From UBA5069 sp963773745 (GTDB lineage: Bacteria > Chloroflexota > Anaerolineae > Caldilineales > Caldilineaceae): a DNA stretch of 64,000 bases. The notes beneath the pieces were generated by a model. That model saw nothing but the letters and a program-made list of their open reading frames with translations. It was not told where the DNA came from and did not search any database. The position numbers were made by a program, and so were the translations under genes. Numbering within the stretch: position 1 is the first letter of the stretch; every line of letters starts with the position of its first letter. Below are positions 1-9,411 of the stretch, piece after piece. Where the stretch lies: positions 1,860,001 to 1,924,000 of the forward strand of contig CAVZCL010000005.1 of the NCBI GenBank assembly GCA_963773745.1. Reading direction: 5' to 3'.

Positions 1-1
1 A

Positions 2-412
2 CAGGCACGGTCGAGCAGCGTCAACACCGGGCTGCTGCAACTGCTGCTGGACGCCGGCTACCTGCCCGTGCTCACCCCGCCCGGCGCTTCGGATGCGGGC
101 GAGGCGATCAACGTGGATGGCGACCGCGCCGCCGCGATGGTGGCGGCGGCCTTCGGCGCCGAGGCGCTTGTCATCCTCTCCAATGTGCCCGGATTGCTGC
201 GCGCCTATCCTGATGAAGGCTCGCTCATCCGCGAAATCCCCCGCGCCAGGGCGGACGACTTCATGCAGTATGCCGAAGGGCGCATGAAGAAGAAGGTCAT
301 GGGCGCCGTCGAGGCAATTGCCGAAGGGGTGCAGAAGGTCATCTTTGCCGATGGCCGCATTGAGCAGCCCATCAGCGCAGCTCTCAACGGCGGCGGCACA
401 CAAATCAGATAA
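2..412 (+). CDS. lysZ: [LysW]-aminoadipate/glutamate kinase LysZ, C-terminal part
   Basis: C-terminal 136 residues of an amino-acid kinase of the acetylglutamate-kinase family; the 5' part lies outside the window and the frame is open from base 2. Visible family features are the substrate and nucleotide segment with INVDGDRAAAMVAAAF and VILSNVPGLL, and the late AEGRMKKKVMGAVEAI helix. The enzyme phosphorylates the side-chain carboxylate of LysW-bound alpha-aminoadipate (lysine route) or LysW-bound glutamate (arginine route). It is followed by LysJ and LysK homologues, which is why LysZ is preferred over ordinary ArgB. Which of the two pathways it serves cannot be decided from this fragment. 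Confidence 0.85.
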   Translation, partial: QARSSSVNTGLLQLLLDAGYLPVLTPPGASDAGEAINVDGDRAAAMVAAAFGAEALVILSNVPGLLRAYPDEGSLIREIPRARADDFMQYAEGRMKKKVMGAVEAIAEGVQKVIFADGRIEQPISAALNGGGTQIR

Positions 413-763
413 CACCCCGACGCAAAGGCGGCGCGGTTCGTAGCGCGGCTTCAGCCGCCGTACCCGAGGACACGGCGCGTTTCATATTTACGGTGGCTGA
501 TGGTTCTTCGGAAACGATACGGCAACAACTGCGTCACGCCAGGAGGCTTGACCTGCCGCTGCGCTTTTCTTCCCTCTCCATTTTCTGGAGAGGGGCCGGG
601 GGTGAGGTTGCCGGTGGCGCTGATGACGCGATGCTGAGTCAATTTCTGAAAGGCCATCAGCCGCCTAGTACTGGATCGCGCCGCGTCCTCGGGTACGGCG
701 GCTGAAGCCGCCGCTACGCTGGCGCGCCTTTGCGTCAAAGCAGTTGTTGGGCAGGAGAATTGG
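413..763. repeat. Intergenic composite of dispersed palindromic repeats
   Basis: No gene seen. The lysZ-lysJ spacer holds a large inverted repeat. The left arm, around 430-480, reads tagcgcggcttcagccgccg then a GAGGACACGGCG tail. The right arm, around 680-720, is its complement. Between them (570-615) lies the CCCTCTCC...GGAGAGGGGCCGGGGGTGAGGTTGCC element. Both element types recur many times in this window (for example 7965-8035, 17417-17490 and 46845-46930 for the first; 29990-30045 and 42780-42870 for the second). They are mobile-like repetitive palindromes of unknown function. Confidence 0.7.
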
Positions 764-1933
764 ATGACAGAGCTATTCGAGGTTGAAGAGCAGGTGCTCG
801 GCGGGCTGGTGGCACGGCGCGGCGACGTGGTGATTGCAAGCGGCGAGGGCTGCTGGCTCGTGGATACCAACGGCAAGCGCTATCTTGACATGACCTCCGC
901 GCAGGGCGTGGCCATGCTCGGCCATTCTCATCCCGCAATCGCCGCAGCCGTGGCCGAGCAGGCGCAAACGCTCATCTCCTGCCCGGGCTTTCTCTACAAC
1001 GAGACGCGCGCCCGCTTCGCCGAAGCGCTGCGCGCCCTGCTGCCCGCCGCACTGCCCCACGCCTTCCTTGCCAACAGCGGCGCCGAGGCCATGGATGCCG
1101 CGCTCAAATTCGCACGGCTCACCACCGGCCGCACGAATTTCGTCGCCTTCAACAAGGGCTTTCACGGGCGCACCGTGGGCGCGCTCTCCGTCACGTGGGA
1201 GCCGAACTACCGCAAACCTTTCCTGCCTCTGCTCGACACGCAGCATCTCCCCTACAACAACATCGATCGACTGGACGCGGCGGTGGATGAGCAAACGGCC
1301 GCGGTCGTCGTCGAGGTTGTCCAGGGCGAAGGGGGCGTGAATCTGGGCGACGCCGATTTCCTGCAGGCTGCGCAGCGCATCTGCCGCGAGCGGGGCGCGC
1401 TGCTGCTGGTTGATGAAATCCAGACGGGCTTTGGACGCACCGGCCGCATCTTTGCGCTGGAGCATGTGGGCCTCGAGCCGGACCTGCTCACCCTCGCCAA
1501 GGGCATCGGGGGCGGCTTCCCCATGGGCGCGGTGGCCTATGGCGAGCGTGTGCGCAGTGCGCTCTATATGGGTGCGCACGGCAGCACCTTCGGCGGCAAT
1601 CCGCTGGCCTGTGCAGCCGGGCTGGCCGCGCTGCGCATCTACCGCGAGAGCGATGTGATTGCACAAGCTGCCATGATGGGGGATTCCCTGCTGGCCGAAC
1701 TGCGCAGCCGCCTTGCCGGCCGCACCGTCGTGCGCGATATCCGCGGCCTGGGCATGATGATTGCGGTTGAGCTGCGCGAAAAGGTGGCCCCCACCCTCAA
1801 GGCGCTCATGCTCGACCATAGCGTCATCGCGCTGCCGGGCGGCGCCAACGTCCTGCGCCTGCTGCCTCCGCTGATCCTGAGCGAAGCCGAAGCACAGCTC
1901 GCGCTTGATGCGATTGACGCCGTACTGCCATGA
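764..1933 (+). CDS. lysJ: [LysW]-aminoadipate semialdehyde/glutamate semialdehyde aminotransferase LysJ
   Basis: A 389-residue class III PLP aminotransferase of full family length. It converts the LysW-carried semialdehyde to LysW-lysine (or LysW-ornithine) using glutamate as amino donor. The N-terminal substrate region, the NSGAEAMDAALKFAR phosphate-binding motif, the VDEIQTGFGRTG motif and the PLP-binding lysine in TLAKGIGGGFP (about residue 246) are all present. The ATG is preceded by GGAG at a good distance. It follows lysZ and precedes lysK, giving a Z-J-K order; lysW, lysX and lysY must lie upstream of the window if the set is complete. ArgD-like acetylornithine aminotransferase is the alternative name if the carrier protein is absent. 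Confidence 0.85.
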   Translation: MTELFEVEEQVLGGLVARRGDVVIASGEGCWLVDTNGKRYLDMTSAQGVAMLGHSHPAIAAAVAEQAQTLISCPGFLYNETRARFAEALRALLPAALPHAFLANSGAEAMDAALKFARLTTGRTNFVAFNKGFHGRTVGALSVTWEPNYRKPFLPLLDTQHLPYNNIDRLDAAVDEQTAAVVVEVVQGEGGVNLGDADFLQAAQRICRERGALLLVDEIQTGFGRTGRIFALEHVGLEPDLLTLAKGIGGGFPMGAVAYGERVRSALYMGAHGSTFGGNPLACAAGLAALRIYRESDVIAQAAMMGDSLLAELRSRLAGRTVVRDIRGLGMMIAVELREKVAPTLKALMLDHSVIALPGGANVLRLLPPLILSEAEAQLALDAIDAVLP

Positions 1934-1943
1934 ACCACAAAGG

Positions 1944-2063
1944 CGAGTCCACAGATTTCACGGATTTGACAGATTCGACAGATAACAGCGGATAACAACA
2001 GGTTTGTGTTGTTATCCGCTGTTATCTGTCGAATCTGTCAAATCCGTGAAATCTGTGGACTCG
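1944..2063. repeat. Long perfect hairpin, ACAGATTTCACGGATTT family
   Basis: Near-perfect inverted repeat with arms of about 57 bp and a 6-bp centre (ggtttg), filling the lysJ-lysK spacer. The arms carry the signature CACAGATTTCACGGATTTG and AGATAACAGCGGATAACA. Four relatives occur at 24055-24225, 47851-47997, 57771-57878 and, imperfectly, 60200-60300, always between genes. There is no T-run, so it is not a classical terminator. In RNA it would form a very stable rod. Confidence 0.85.
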
Positions 2064-2081
2064 CAGTTTCAGGAGCCATCA

Positions 2082-3303
2082 ATGAACGATTCCATCGCAA
2101 TCGACCTGCTGCGCGGCCTTGTGCAAATTGAGTCGCTGTCGCACCAGGAGGAGGAAGCCACAGAGTGGCTGGTGGCGCAGATGCACGCCGCCGGCTATGC
2201 GCAGCGCGTACGTAGATGAGGCCGGCAACGCCGTCGGCGAGATCGGCCCGGCCGACGCTGCGCGCGTCATCATGCTGCTCGGCCACATAGACACCGTGCC
2301 CGGGCAGATTCCCGTGCGCGTGGAAGAGGGTGAGGAGGGCGCACTTCTCTACGGCCGCGGCAGCGTGGACGCCAAAGGGCCGCTGGCAACCTTTGTGGCG
2401 GCCGCCGCCCGCCTGGGCCACGACTGGGCCCGGCAGCAAGGGGTGCGCGTGGTGGTCGTGGGCGCGGTAGAGGAAGAGGCGGCAACCAGCAAGGGTGCCC
2501 GCCACATTCGCAACCGTTTTGACGGCGTGGGCGAGCCCATTCCCGCGGCATGCATTATCGGCGAGCCCAGCGGCTGGTCGCGTGTCACCCTTGGCTACAA
2601 AGGGCGGTTGCTTGTGGAGCTTGACGTGGCGCAGCCAATGGCCCACACAGCCGGCCCCGATGCCGGCATTGGCACTGTTGCGGTCGCCTTCTGGAACTGG
2701 ATTGAAGCCGAGGCCGGCACCTTCAACGTTGGGCGGCCCAAGTTCTTTGAGCAGCTCCAGCCCAGCATTCGCCGCCTGAACACCTGGACCGACGCGATGA
2801 TGTGGGACCACGCCGAGGTGCACGTGGGCATCCGCCTGCCCGTTGACTTTGACGTGACCGCTTTCTCCCGGCGCGTCGTGGCCTGGGCCGAGGCGTGGGC
2901 CGGGGCAGCGGCGCAGGATGCAGCGCAGCTCGTGTTGCGCAGCGAACAGCCCCTCAGTGTCATTGTCGAGGGAGACGGCCGGCGCGCCGGGCTGCGCCTG
3001 CACGCGCACGAACCCGCCTGGCGCAGCGAGCGCACCACGCCGATTGCGCGCAGTTTCCTCACGTCTATCCGAAATTTCGAACCCTCGGCAAGGCCCGCGT
3101 TCGTCCTCAAAACGGGTACCAGCGACATGAATGTGGTGGCCCCGCGCTGGAATTGCCCCATTCTGGCCTATGGGCCCGGCGATAGCAGCCTCGATCACAC
3201 CCCGAATGAGCATTTGCCCCTGCGCGACTACCTCGCGAGCATCGAAATTGTCGCCAATGCAGTACGAGATTTTACGAGTTTTTCGAATACATCCTCGCAA
3301 TAG
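2082..3303 (+). CDS. lysK: [LysW]-lysine/ornithine hydrolase LysK, frameshifted
   Basis: M20-family metallohydrolase that releases lysine (or ornithine) from the LysW carrier. The ATG at 2082 has AGGAG upstream. Reading frame 3 carries the first 38 residues (IDLLRGLVQIESLSHQEEEA) and then stops at 2217-2219. From about 2197-2207 the homology continues in frame 1 with AYVDEAGNAVGEIG, the metal ligands in LLGHIDTVPG and GRGSVDAKGPLA, the VEEEAATSKGAR acidic motif and a C-terminal GTSDMNV segment. One surplus base at TATGCGCAGCGC explains the split; corrected length is about 406 residues. The break sits on GCGC, as in the other split genes here, so I read it as a sequence error more likely than a pseudogene. 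Confidence 0.8.
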
Positions 3304-3658
3304 GAGTTGCGACACCGCCCCTCAGAGCTTGCCTCTTCGCATAACAATCAGCGCGCCGGCGCAGCGCCGGCGCGCTGTACCTCCTGTAACGCCCTGCAGC
3401 CTCGCAGCATAGTCAGCCCATACGTCGCATAGTCAAATCGTGGATATCCGCTACTCGAGGGAATCCGGCGGTAAATAGTCGCATAGTCATCGTTTGGCAA
3501 TGTGGGTTGCGCAAATTACCCCCTTGCGCACGCAAATATGCTGTGCTATTCTCGGGGTGACCTGGAGCGTATTCAAGCGAGCGACAGCGCCACGGACATC
3601 ATCACCATCGCTTGAATACGCTTCCGCAGAGCTTTTCATCGCCGATCGGAGGAACCCC
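3304..3658 (+). promoter_or_regulatory. Leader region with repeats and a 13-bp inverted repeat
   Basis: No gene seen. There is a GC palindrome at about 3351-3380 (gcgccggcgcagcgccggcg). Three copies of a CGCATAGTCA direct repeat lie near 3404, 3426 and 3480. Just upstream of the LysM gene there is an inverted repeat with 13-bp arms, CGTATTCAAGCGA at 3568-3580 and its complement at 3608-3620. The last could be an operator or an mRNA leader hairpin; no known riboswitch pattern was recognised. Confidence 0.45.
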
Positions 3659-5464
3659 ATGCAACCAGTAAAACGCAATGTGCGGGAGATGCTGCGAGCC
3701 GACCTGTGGTTATCACAGGCGCAGCGTATTCAGCCAAGCGCTCGTCAACTCATCAGTGCACTTATGATCGTTGTGGTGCTGGTGGCCGCCATCGCCATCA
3801 GCGCAATTCCCCAGTCGACCTTTGCCGCAAACACCAATGTGCTCAGCAACGGAAGCTTCGAAAGTGGCTTCAGCAGCCGTGACGGTTGCGGCATGGTGGG
3901 CAACCAGTGGAATTGCTTCACAAATGGTGGCGCCATGAACTACGGCTTCCACGACGACCAGTGGGCGCCCGTTCGTTTCGACGGCGACCACTCCCAGCTG
4001 ATCGCCATGAACTCCAATGGTATCGCCGACCCGTCGGATGACCGCTACGCCGGAATCTATCAGACAGTGCGTGCCGTCAACGGCGCCGACTATACACTCA
4101 ACCTGCGCGGCATGATCCGCAGCACCAAGCTGGACGGTGACCCCTATCGCTACGTCGTGCAGGTGGGCTGGACGCTCGGCCCGCAGCCGAACTGGGCCGC
4201 CGTGACCAACTGGCAGGACACCGGCTGGTATAACTACTATGACCGCGAGAACCCGGGCAACATGAGCGAGTTCTCCACCAACATTCGCGCCGAGTATGAC
4301 TACGTCACTCTCTACGTGCGTGTGTGGCAAAAGTGGGGCATCCCCGACGAGGAACTGAACGTCAACCTGGATGCGATTTCCCTCACCGGCCTGGCACCCG
4401 GCAGCGCAGTCACACTGCCCGGCACTGGCGGCCCCGTCTACACAACGCCGACAACGCCCATCGGTGGCGGCGTCGTGGGTGGCCAGGGTGCCGTCACACT
4501 GCCCGCTATTGTGCCGCCCGGCCCCACACTCTGCAACACCGAGTTCCTCTACAACGGCAGCTTTGAACTGGGCTTCAACCCCGTCAGCGTCGGCAGTGTG
4601 GGCAAGGGCTGGGGTTACTTCACCAACGGTGGTCGCGCCAACTTCGGCTTCTTCAACGACCAGTGGGCCAATGTTGTGGCCGATGGCGCCAGCGCACAGC
4701 TCATCTCGATTAACACGACGAATGTCTCGCCTGCCGATGGCGACCGCTTCGCCGGCATCTACCAGCACATCGGCCGCCTTACCCCCGGCCAGACCTACGA
4801 ACTGACCGTGCGCGGCCTGCTGCGTGGCACGGGCGACGGCACCGACCCCTATCGCTTTGAAGGCCAGTGGGGCTACAACGCCTTTGGCGACACCGACTGG
4901 ACCCGTGTGAGCAACTGGCAGGGCATGGACCTCGGCCCCATTGGCGAGAACACGAATCCCGGCCCGATTGGCACCTACACCGTTCGCTTCGTAGCACCCT
5001 CGTCGAGCATCGTGCTCTTCCTGCGGGGCTGGATGAAGTGGCCGGCGCTCAACCAGGAAATGAACCTCAACGTTGACGCAATCTCCCTGCGGGGATGCGG
5101 TGGCGGTACACTCCCGCCGCCCCAGGCATGCAGCTACGTCGTGCGCCCTGGTGACACCCTTGCAAGAATTGCAGCCATGTATAACACCACTGTCTCGCAA
5201 CTCGTTGTATGGAACGGGATTGTCAACCCGAATATCATCTTCGTGGGGCAGACGTTAATCGTGGTGCCGAACTGCGGTGGGCCCGTTATAACGCCACCGA
5301 TTACGCCGCCAGTTGGGCAGCCGCAGTTCTACACAGTTCGCCCGGGCGACACGCTCAGCGGGATTGCACGCCACTTCGGCGTCACCACCGCCGCACTCGC
5401 CGCCTGTAACGGGATAACGAACTGGAACCTCATCTTTGTTGGCCAGATATTGAAGATTCCATGA
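3659..5464 (+). CDS. Secreted protein with two jelly-roll-like modules and two LysM domains
   Basis: Protein of 601 residues. I chose the ATG at 3659 because GGAGG lies 8 bases upstream; the frame is open further 5' but without a ribosome-binding site. Residues about 31-56 form a signal anchor (LISALMIVVVLVAAIAISAI) ending in TFAAN. Two homologous modules follow, about 60-245 and 290-470, each starting with NGSFE.GF and containing FTNGG..N(Y/F)GF..DQWA, DRYAGIYQ/DRFAGIYQ and NVDAISL endings. They resemble carbohydrate-binding jelly-roll modules, but the exact family is not recognised. Two LysM peptidoglycan-binding repeats end the protein (VVRPGDTLARIAAMYNTT and TVRPGDTLSGIARHFGVT). Probable wall-attached or extracellular protein; no catalytic domain seen. 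Confidence 0.75.
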   Translation: MQPVKRNVREMLRADLWLSQAQRIQPSARQLISALMIVVVLVAAIAISAIPQSTFAANTNVLSNGSFESGFSSRDGCGMVGNQWNCFTNGGAMNYGFHDDQWAPVRFDGDHSQLIAMNSNGIADPSDDRYAGIYQTVRAVNGADYTLNLRGMIRSTKLDGDPYRYVVQVGWTLGPQPNWAAVTNWQDTGWYNYYDRENPGNMSEFSTNIRAEYDYVTLYVRVWQKWGIPDEELNVNLDAISLTGLAPGSAVTLPGTGGPVYTTPTTPIGGGVVGGQGAVTLPAIVPPGPTLCNTEFLYNGSFELGFNPVSVGSVGKGWGYFTNGGRANFGFFNDQWANVVADGASAQLISINTTNVSPADGDRFAGIYQHIGRLTPGQTYELTVRGLLRGTGDGTDPYRFEGQWGYNAFGDTDWTRVSNWQGMDLGPIGENTNPGPIGTYTVRFVAPSSSIVLFLRGWMKWPALNQEMNLNVDAISLRGCGGGTLPPPQACSYVVRPGDTLARIAAMYNTTVSQLVVWNGIVNPNIIFVGQTLIVVPNCGGPVITPPITPPVGQPQFYTVRPGDTLSGIARHFGVTTAALAACNGITNWNLIFVGQILKIP

Positions 5465-5796
5465 TCGGGTTAATCGGCTCCGTCCGATCAAGGTAACTTC
5501 TGGACATGAGGCGCAAGAGCGGTTGGTTGCCTGCTCTTGCGCCTCACTGTATCTGGCGACTCTGGATGACTGGCAGTTGAAAACTGAAAACCGAAGATTG
5601 CGATTGACGAATGTGCGCAGCACACGCAGCCGGGGGCTTCCAGCTCTCGGTCTTTTTGTCCGACGACGTTATCGGTTGCGTCTCCCGGCGTGACATGGGT
5701 TCTGCGCACCGGCCGCCGAGGGAAGCGAGTTCACCTGGGTGGGCTCGCTTTGGCTCGAGCGTGTTAGGTACTTGTTGTGTGGTGTATGCTGGCGGC

Positions 5797-5862
5797 ATGG
5801 ACACATTGCAGCCGTTATCACGCAAACCATATCCGACCGACGTCTCGGATGAGGTGTGGTGA
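5797..5862 (+). pseudogene. IS5-family transposase, N-terminal scrap
   Basis: The ATG at 5797 opens 21 codons, MDTLQPLSRKPYPTDVSDEVW, then TGA. The core RKPYPTDVSDE.W is the characteristic N-terminus of IS5/IS1031-type transposases. Nothing of the rest of the protein follows in any frame, so this is a truncated remnant. No clear terminal inverted repeats were found around it. Confidence 0.55.
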
Positions 5863-6122
5863 CTGGGTTCGATCTGCTTGTCGAGCCAGTAGCCGATGAG
5901 AGCATCAGAAAGTGGCATTTGACCGTACCTCCGTGGGGTATCTGATAGTGATAATGATAGTGATAATCGGAGGTGTGATGGTGTGATTATCCGGCCCCTG
6001 AAATGTCGGAGACAGCAGGGTTAGGGTTTTGAACCCAAGTGTACGGTCTCCCGTGTCTGCCCTTCACTTGCGAGGTGGGCGAGGAGGCACTCGAATCCCC
6101 GACTCGCCGATACTGCAAACTG

Positions 6123-6214
6123 GTATTCCCCACACACGTGAAGGTGAACCGACGGCCTGCTGAAACTTGGGTGGAACTCGACAGAGTATTCGCCAGGCAC
6201 GTGGCGGTAGACCG
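6123..6214. CRISPR. Two degenerate type I-E-like CRISPR repeats (relic)
   Basis: Two 29-base units at 6123-6151 and 6186-6214 share the framework GTATTC.CCA..CACGTG..GGT.(A)ACCG and are separated by 34 bases. The framework matches the GTATTCCCCACGCACGTGGG type of repeat known from type I-E arrays. Both copies carry substitutions, no third good copy is seen upstream or downstream, and there is no cas gene in the window. I read this as the eroded end of an array; a chance palindrome pair is possible. Confidence 0.45.
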
Positions 6215-6854
6215 CGGGTAGTCTCTCCCGGCTTCGCGTCGAAACGTGCTGCACCACGCCCTGCAGCCCGCCGGATAGTATGGGCGCGGGCGCGGCGGGG
6301 AGACAAAAGGTGATGGGTGGCATTGGTTGGGGTGACAGCAGCCACTTCAAGGGCACACTGTGGCGGATGCAGGTGAGACAACGGCGGCACCCCATAGCGG
6401 CCACGCATATGGACGCTGGCATCGACGTTGTCTCAATGGAATTATTGGATCGACAGTGATGCGAGGTCAACAGTACTATCGCCGCACAAAGGGTGCTCCC
6501 CAGATCTTTGGGACCCAGGTGGAGGGCGGTTATTCCGACGCATCGCCCGGTGGTCTCGAGCCGCGGCCACGGCTGTGCCGGTCCTCGGCAGCAAGACCCG
6601 TCGAGAATCTCTGGTTCCCACCGTCCTGAAGACTCCACAACATTCTTGGCAAACCGTGATATACTACGGAGTGGCTGTGCGTAGTCCCCTTTTCTGTGAG
6701 CTCTCGCTGTGGCCCCATCAATACATTTCTCCCCGTGCAACCTCACTTCCTCGTCCCATTCAGCATCGTGCGCGACTGCCGAAGGCCAGTCTGCCGGTCT
6801 TCTTCACATTACACGTGATTTCCAGGCTGGACTGTTCGCCGAGGAGGCAAAATA

Positions 6855-7826
6855 TTGCGTAAACCAACGCGTTTGACAGTTGCTTTGACCGTGTTCGTCG
6901 TCGTTACCGCGCTTCTATCCTCAACAATAAGTCCCCAGTTCCTTCGTGGTGCGTTTGCACGCACGCTTGCAACATCGCCCGTACTTGGCAGTGTCGCAAG
7001 CTATTCCGTCCTTGCAGGCTCGATTGTCACCAACACGGGCCCCACCATCGTAAGCGGCAATGTCGGGGTGAGCCCAAGCATCGGCGTCCCACCCCATGTT
7101 ACCGGATTTCCCCCTGGCACTGTGCTTGCTCCCAGTGTCATTCATGACGCTGATGCCAACGCCGCCTTGGCCCAGGCAGACAACACGGTCGCATTTGGCG
7201 CTCTTGACCAAAGCTGTGATGTGACATATGGCGGTGTGCAGGACCTCACCCTGGTCTCTCCCCTCGGGCCGGGCGTTTATTGCGCCACTGCTTTTGCGCT
7301 GAGTGGCAATTTGACCCTCTCCGGGGTTGGGGTCTGGATCTTCAAATCTGCATCTACGGTCATCACCTCGCCCAGTTCCAGCGTTACGGGGGGCGATCCT
7401 TGCAATGTGTGGTGGAGAGTTGGCAGCTCCGCGACCCTGGACACGGCCACGACTTTCATTGGAAACGTCCTTGCGCTTACATCGATTACGCTGAATAGTG
7501 GTGCAAGCCTCAATGGGCGCGCGTTGGCGCAGACTGGCGCCGTGACAATGGCCGACAATGCCGTCTCGCTCGTTTGCGTCGCCGAGCCGGGACCCACATC
7601 CACTCTCACATCGACGCCGCTGCCGGGTGCGCCAACGAGCACGCCGCTGCCGGGTGCGCCAACGAGCACGCCGCTGCCGGGTGCGCCAACGAGCACGCCG
7701 CTGCCGGGTGCGCCAACGAGCACGCCGACAGCCACCTCCAGTGAAACCCCCGCACCAACCTCTGATGACAGCGCTGACGAACCGGCGCCCTTAATCCCTG
7801 TCTTCCTGCCGGCCATTCGCAGCTGA
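6855..7826 (+). CDS. Secreted ice-binding-like protein (DUF3494)
   Basis: Protein of 323 residues starting at TTG, chosen because GAGGAGG lies 8 bases upstream. An N-terminal signal segment (about 1-35) is followed by a DUF3494 domain (about 40-240). Typical blocks are LGSVASYSVLAGSIVTNTG, GNVGVSP, LGPGVYCATAFALSG, WIFKSASTVI, FIGNVLALTSITLNSGASL and GRALAQTGAVTMADN. The C-terminal part is a linker of four TPLPGAPTS repeats (27-bp DNA repeats, about 7615-7725) and a short hydrophobic end, VFLPAIRS, common in secreted Chloroflexota proteins. Members of the family bind ice or act as adhesins; which applies here is unknown. The gene stands alone. Confidence 0.8.
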   Translation: MRKPTRLTVALTVFVVVTALLSSTISPQFLRGAFARTLATSPVLGSVASYSVLAGSIVTNTGPTIVSGNVGVSPSIGVPPHVTGFPPGTVLAPSVIHDADANAALAQADNTVAFGALDQSCDVTYGGVQDLTLVSPLGPGVYCATAFALSGNLTLSGVGVWIFKSASTVITSPSSSVTGGDPCNVWWRVGSSATLDTATTFIGNVLALTSITLNSGASLNGRALAQTGAVTMADNAVSLVCVAEPGPTSTLTSTPLPGAPTSTPLPGAPTSTPLPGAPTSTPLPGAPTSTPTATSSETPAPTSDDSADEPAPLIPVFLPAIRS

Positions 7827-8518
7827 CGGAAGCAGAATCAGCGAAGTTCGCGCGCCCCGCGTTTCACAGCGAGTACATTCAGATCGCCATCTGCATAATG
7901 TCACTCAGGGTGAGGCTTCCGATGTTGGAAGCCTCGCTTCGTCTGTCCAGCAGCGCGAGCCCGTAGTAGCGGCTGCTTCAGCTGCCGTTCTCGACAACGC
8001 GCCGCGATTGGTGCAAACGGCAGCTAAAGCAGCCGCTACATGGTGCATTTCCGCAGTCCGCGGCATTCGTAGCGGAGGGCTTCCAGCCCTCCGGCTGTTT
8101 AGTTGTAGGTCACGTCTCCTGACGTGACGACCGTAGGTCAGGTCTCCGGCGTGACGCAGTGCCTCACGCTTTGCGGAGGCCCAAATCGGAGGGCTGGAAG
8201 CCCCCCACTACAAGTGATGTGGACTTCGCTGCCTATTGTAGCGGAGGGGCTCCTGCCCCTCGTTTTGCTCGAGCTGTGCTCTTTCTGAGCAGATGAGGGC
8301 CAGGAGACCTTCCGCAGCGTCGCGTCCTCGAGAACGGCGGCTGAAGCAGCCGCTACGAAACCCTCGGGCACTTGCCAGACGCAGCCATGGCCGGAGGGCT
8401 GCAAGTCCCCCGCAACGCAGAGCCGCCTCCTCGCTACATAAACAAAGCGAGGCTTCCAACATCGGAAGCCTCGCTTCAAGCGCGCCAATCATCCATTCTC
8501 AATTCTCAATAATCAAGC
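7827..8518. repeat. Mosaic of at least five palindromic repeat families
   Basis: No gene seen. In order: a GAGGCTTCCGATGTTGGAAGCCTC hairpin (about 7910-7940); a TAGCGGCTGCTTCAGCTGCCG inverted pair (about 7965-8040); GGAGGGCTTCCAGCCCTCC (about 8074-8095); GTCACGTCTCCTGACGTGAC (about 8109-8128); GAGGGCTGGAAGCCCC (about 8191-8207); GAGGGGCTCCTGCCCCTC (about 8243-8260); a GAGAACGGCGGCTGAAGCAGCC arm; and a second GAGGCTTCCAACATCGGAAGCCTC hairpin (about 8451-8476). This is the densest cluster of small hairpins in the window. Confidence 0.75.
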
Positions 8519-9378
8519 CTACTCCAACGGGCTCACCCAGCGCGTCTCACCGTCGCCTTCGGCCACCCAGCCTTCCACCGTGCCATCATCCGAGCGCACC
8601 TGATACCAATTCAGCCCACTTGCGCTCTGCGGGCCGGCGAGCACCGTCATCTGCACGTTGGGACCCACCGCGTGAGCAGCGTTGCATCAGAGCCCGGCGT
8701 CGCGCGCACGCTCAAGTCAGTCGAGATGATCACCCGTTCGCCCACACGCGGCACGCGGTTCACCGCTTGCGGCTCGCCCACCTGCGCGCTCAGCCAGACG
8801 GTTTCGGCATCACCCTGCGCCACCCAGCCCGATTGCCCGTTGCCGCCGTCCACCTTCCACCACGTAAAGCCCTCGGCCTCGGTGGGCCCTTCCAGCACCG
8901 TCACCTTGGCACCCGTGCCAAGCTGCACAATGAGCGTGCCCGCTGACGTGGGCGCACTGCGCATGTTGAGTCCGTTGGGGGCCGTCACACGCGCAGGCTG
9001 TCCGGCCGCAAGCACGGTGCCGCCTGCGGGTGCAGGGGCGGCTGGGGGCGCCGCGCCGTCGGCGGGCGGCTCTACGACGACAGGCAGCAGCGGCGTGGGT
9101 GTGGGCGGATCCTGCACAACCAGGGCCGCTGCCGTTGGTGCGCCCACAACCGGCGTCTCGCCTGTTGCAGGGGCAAGGATGGGTGTGGCCGGCGGAGAGG
9201 GCGTAGGTGAAGGCCGGGGCGCAAAGGAGCCGCATGCCACAGTGGGCGCGAGCCAGATGACCGAGAGCGCCAGCAGCACGCGCGCCTGCCAGCCCAGCGC
9301 ATCGCGCCTGCGCTCCGGCCTTGCGCCCTCCGTCTCTGCAGGAACGCTCTCATCAGTTGTGGGGGATATGGGTGGCAT
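8519..9378 (-). CDS. Lipoprotein with two SH3-like domains, frameshifted
   Basis: Lipoprotein-type N-terminus: a short cytoplasmic stretch, then a membrane segment LLALSVIWLAPTVACGS with a lipobox-like VAC. A long Pro/Ala/Thr linker follows, then SH3b-like domain 1 (LNMRSAPTSAG, VTVLEGPTEAEGFTWWKV, GQSGWVAQGD) and domain 2 beginning LSVRATPGSDATLLTR. The frame breaks at about 8664-8676; one missing base restores VGPNVQMTVLAGPQSASGLN, then WYQV and a GWVAEGDGETRW end, with a TAG at 8519-8521. Adding a C to give ACGCGCG would repair it. Corrected length is about 286 residues. The ATG at 9378 is used; TTG at 9405 is an alternative. Likely a surface protein binding wall polymers. Confidence 0.65.
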
Positions 9379-9411
9379 AGTTTGCAATGGTTGTGATTGG
9401 GCCAAGCCTGC

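Larger units (their letters stand above)
5465..6854. other. Gene-poor decayed region
   Basis: A stretch of 1.4 kb with no convincing intact gene. It is less GC-rich than its surroundings and has no consistent GC3 signal in any frame. It holds the transposase scrap at 5797-5862, tandem GATAGTGATAAT repeats at about 5942-5975, two CRISPR-like repeats at 6123-6214, and a 10-bp inverted repeat TGAGACAACG/CGTTGTCTCA at 6374-6383 and 6426-6435. The mix suggests relics of mobile DNA and of a former CRISPR array. Confidence 0.5.

Noticed and set aside
2217..2219. TGA inside lysK as another selenocysteine codon
   Set aside because: Homology does not continue in that frame after the TGA; it resumes in another frame from about 2200, so this is a frameshift.
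2038..3315. A 425-codon minus-strand frame opposite lysK
   Set aside because: Antisense shadow; the plus strand carries clear M20 peptidase motifs and typical third-position GC.
6021..6746. A 241-codon minus-strand frame across the CRISPR-like repeats
   Set aside because: Low protein likeness, and its middle is just the translation of the CRISPR-like repeats.
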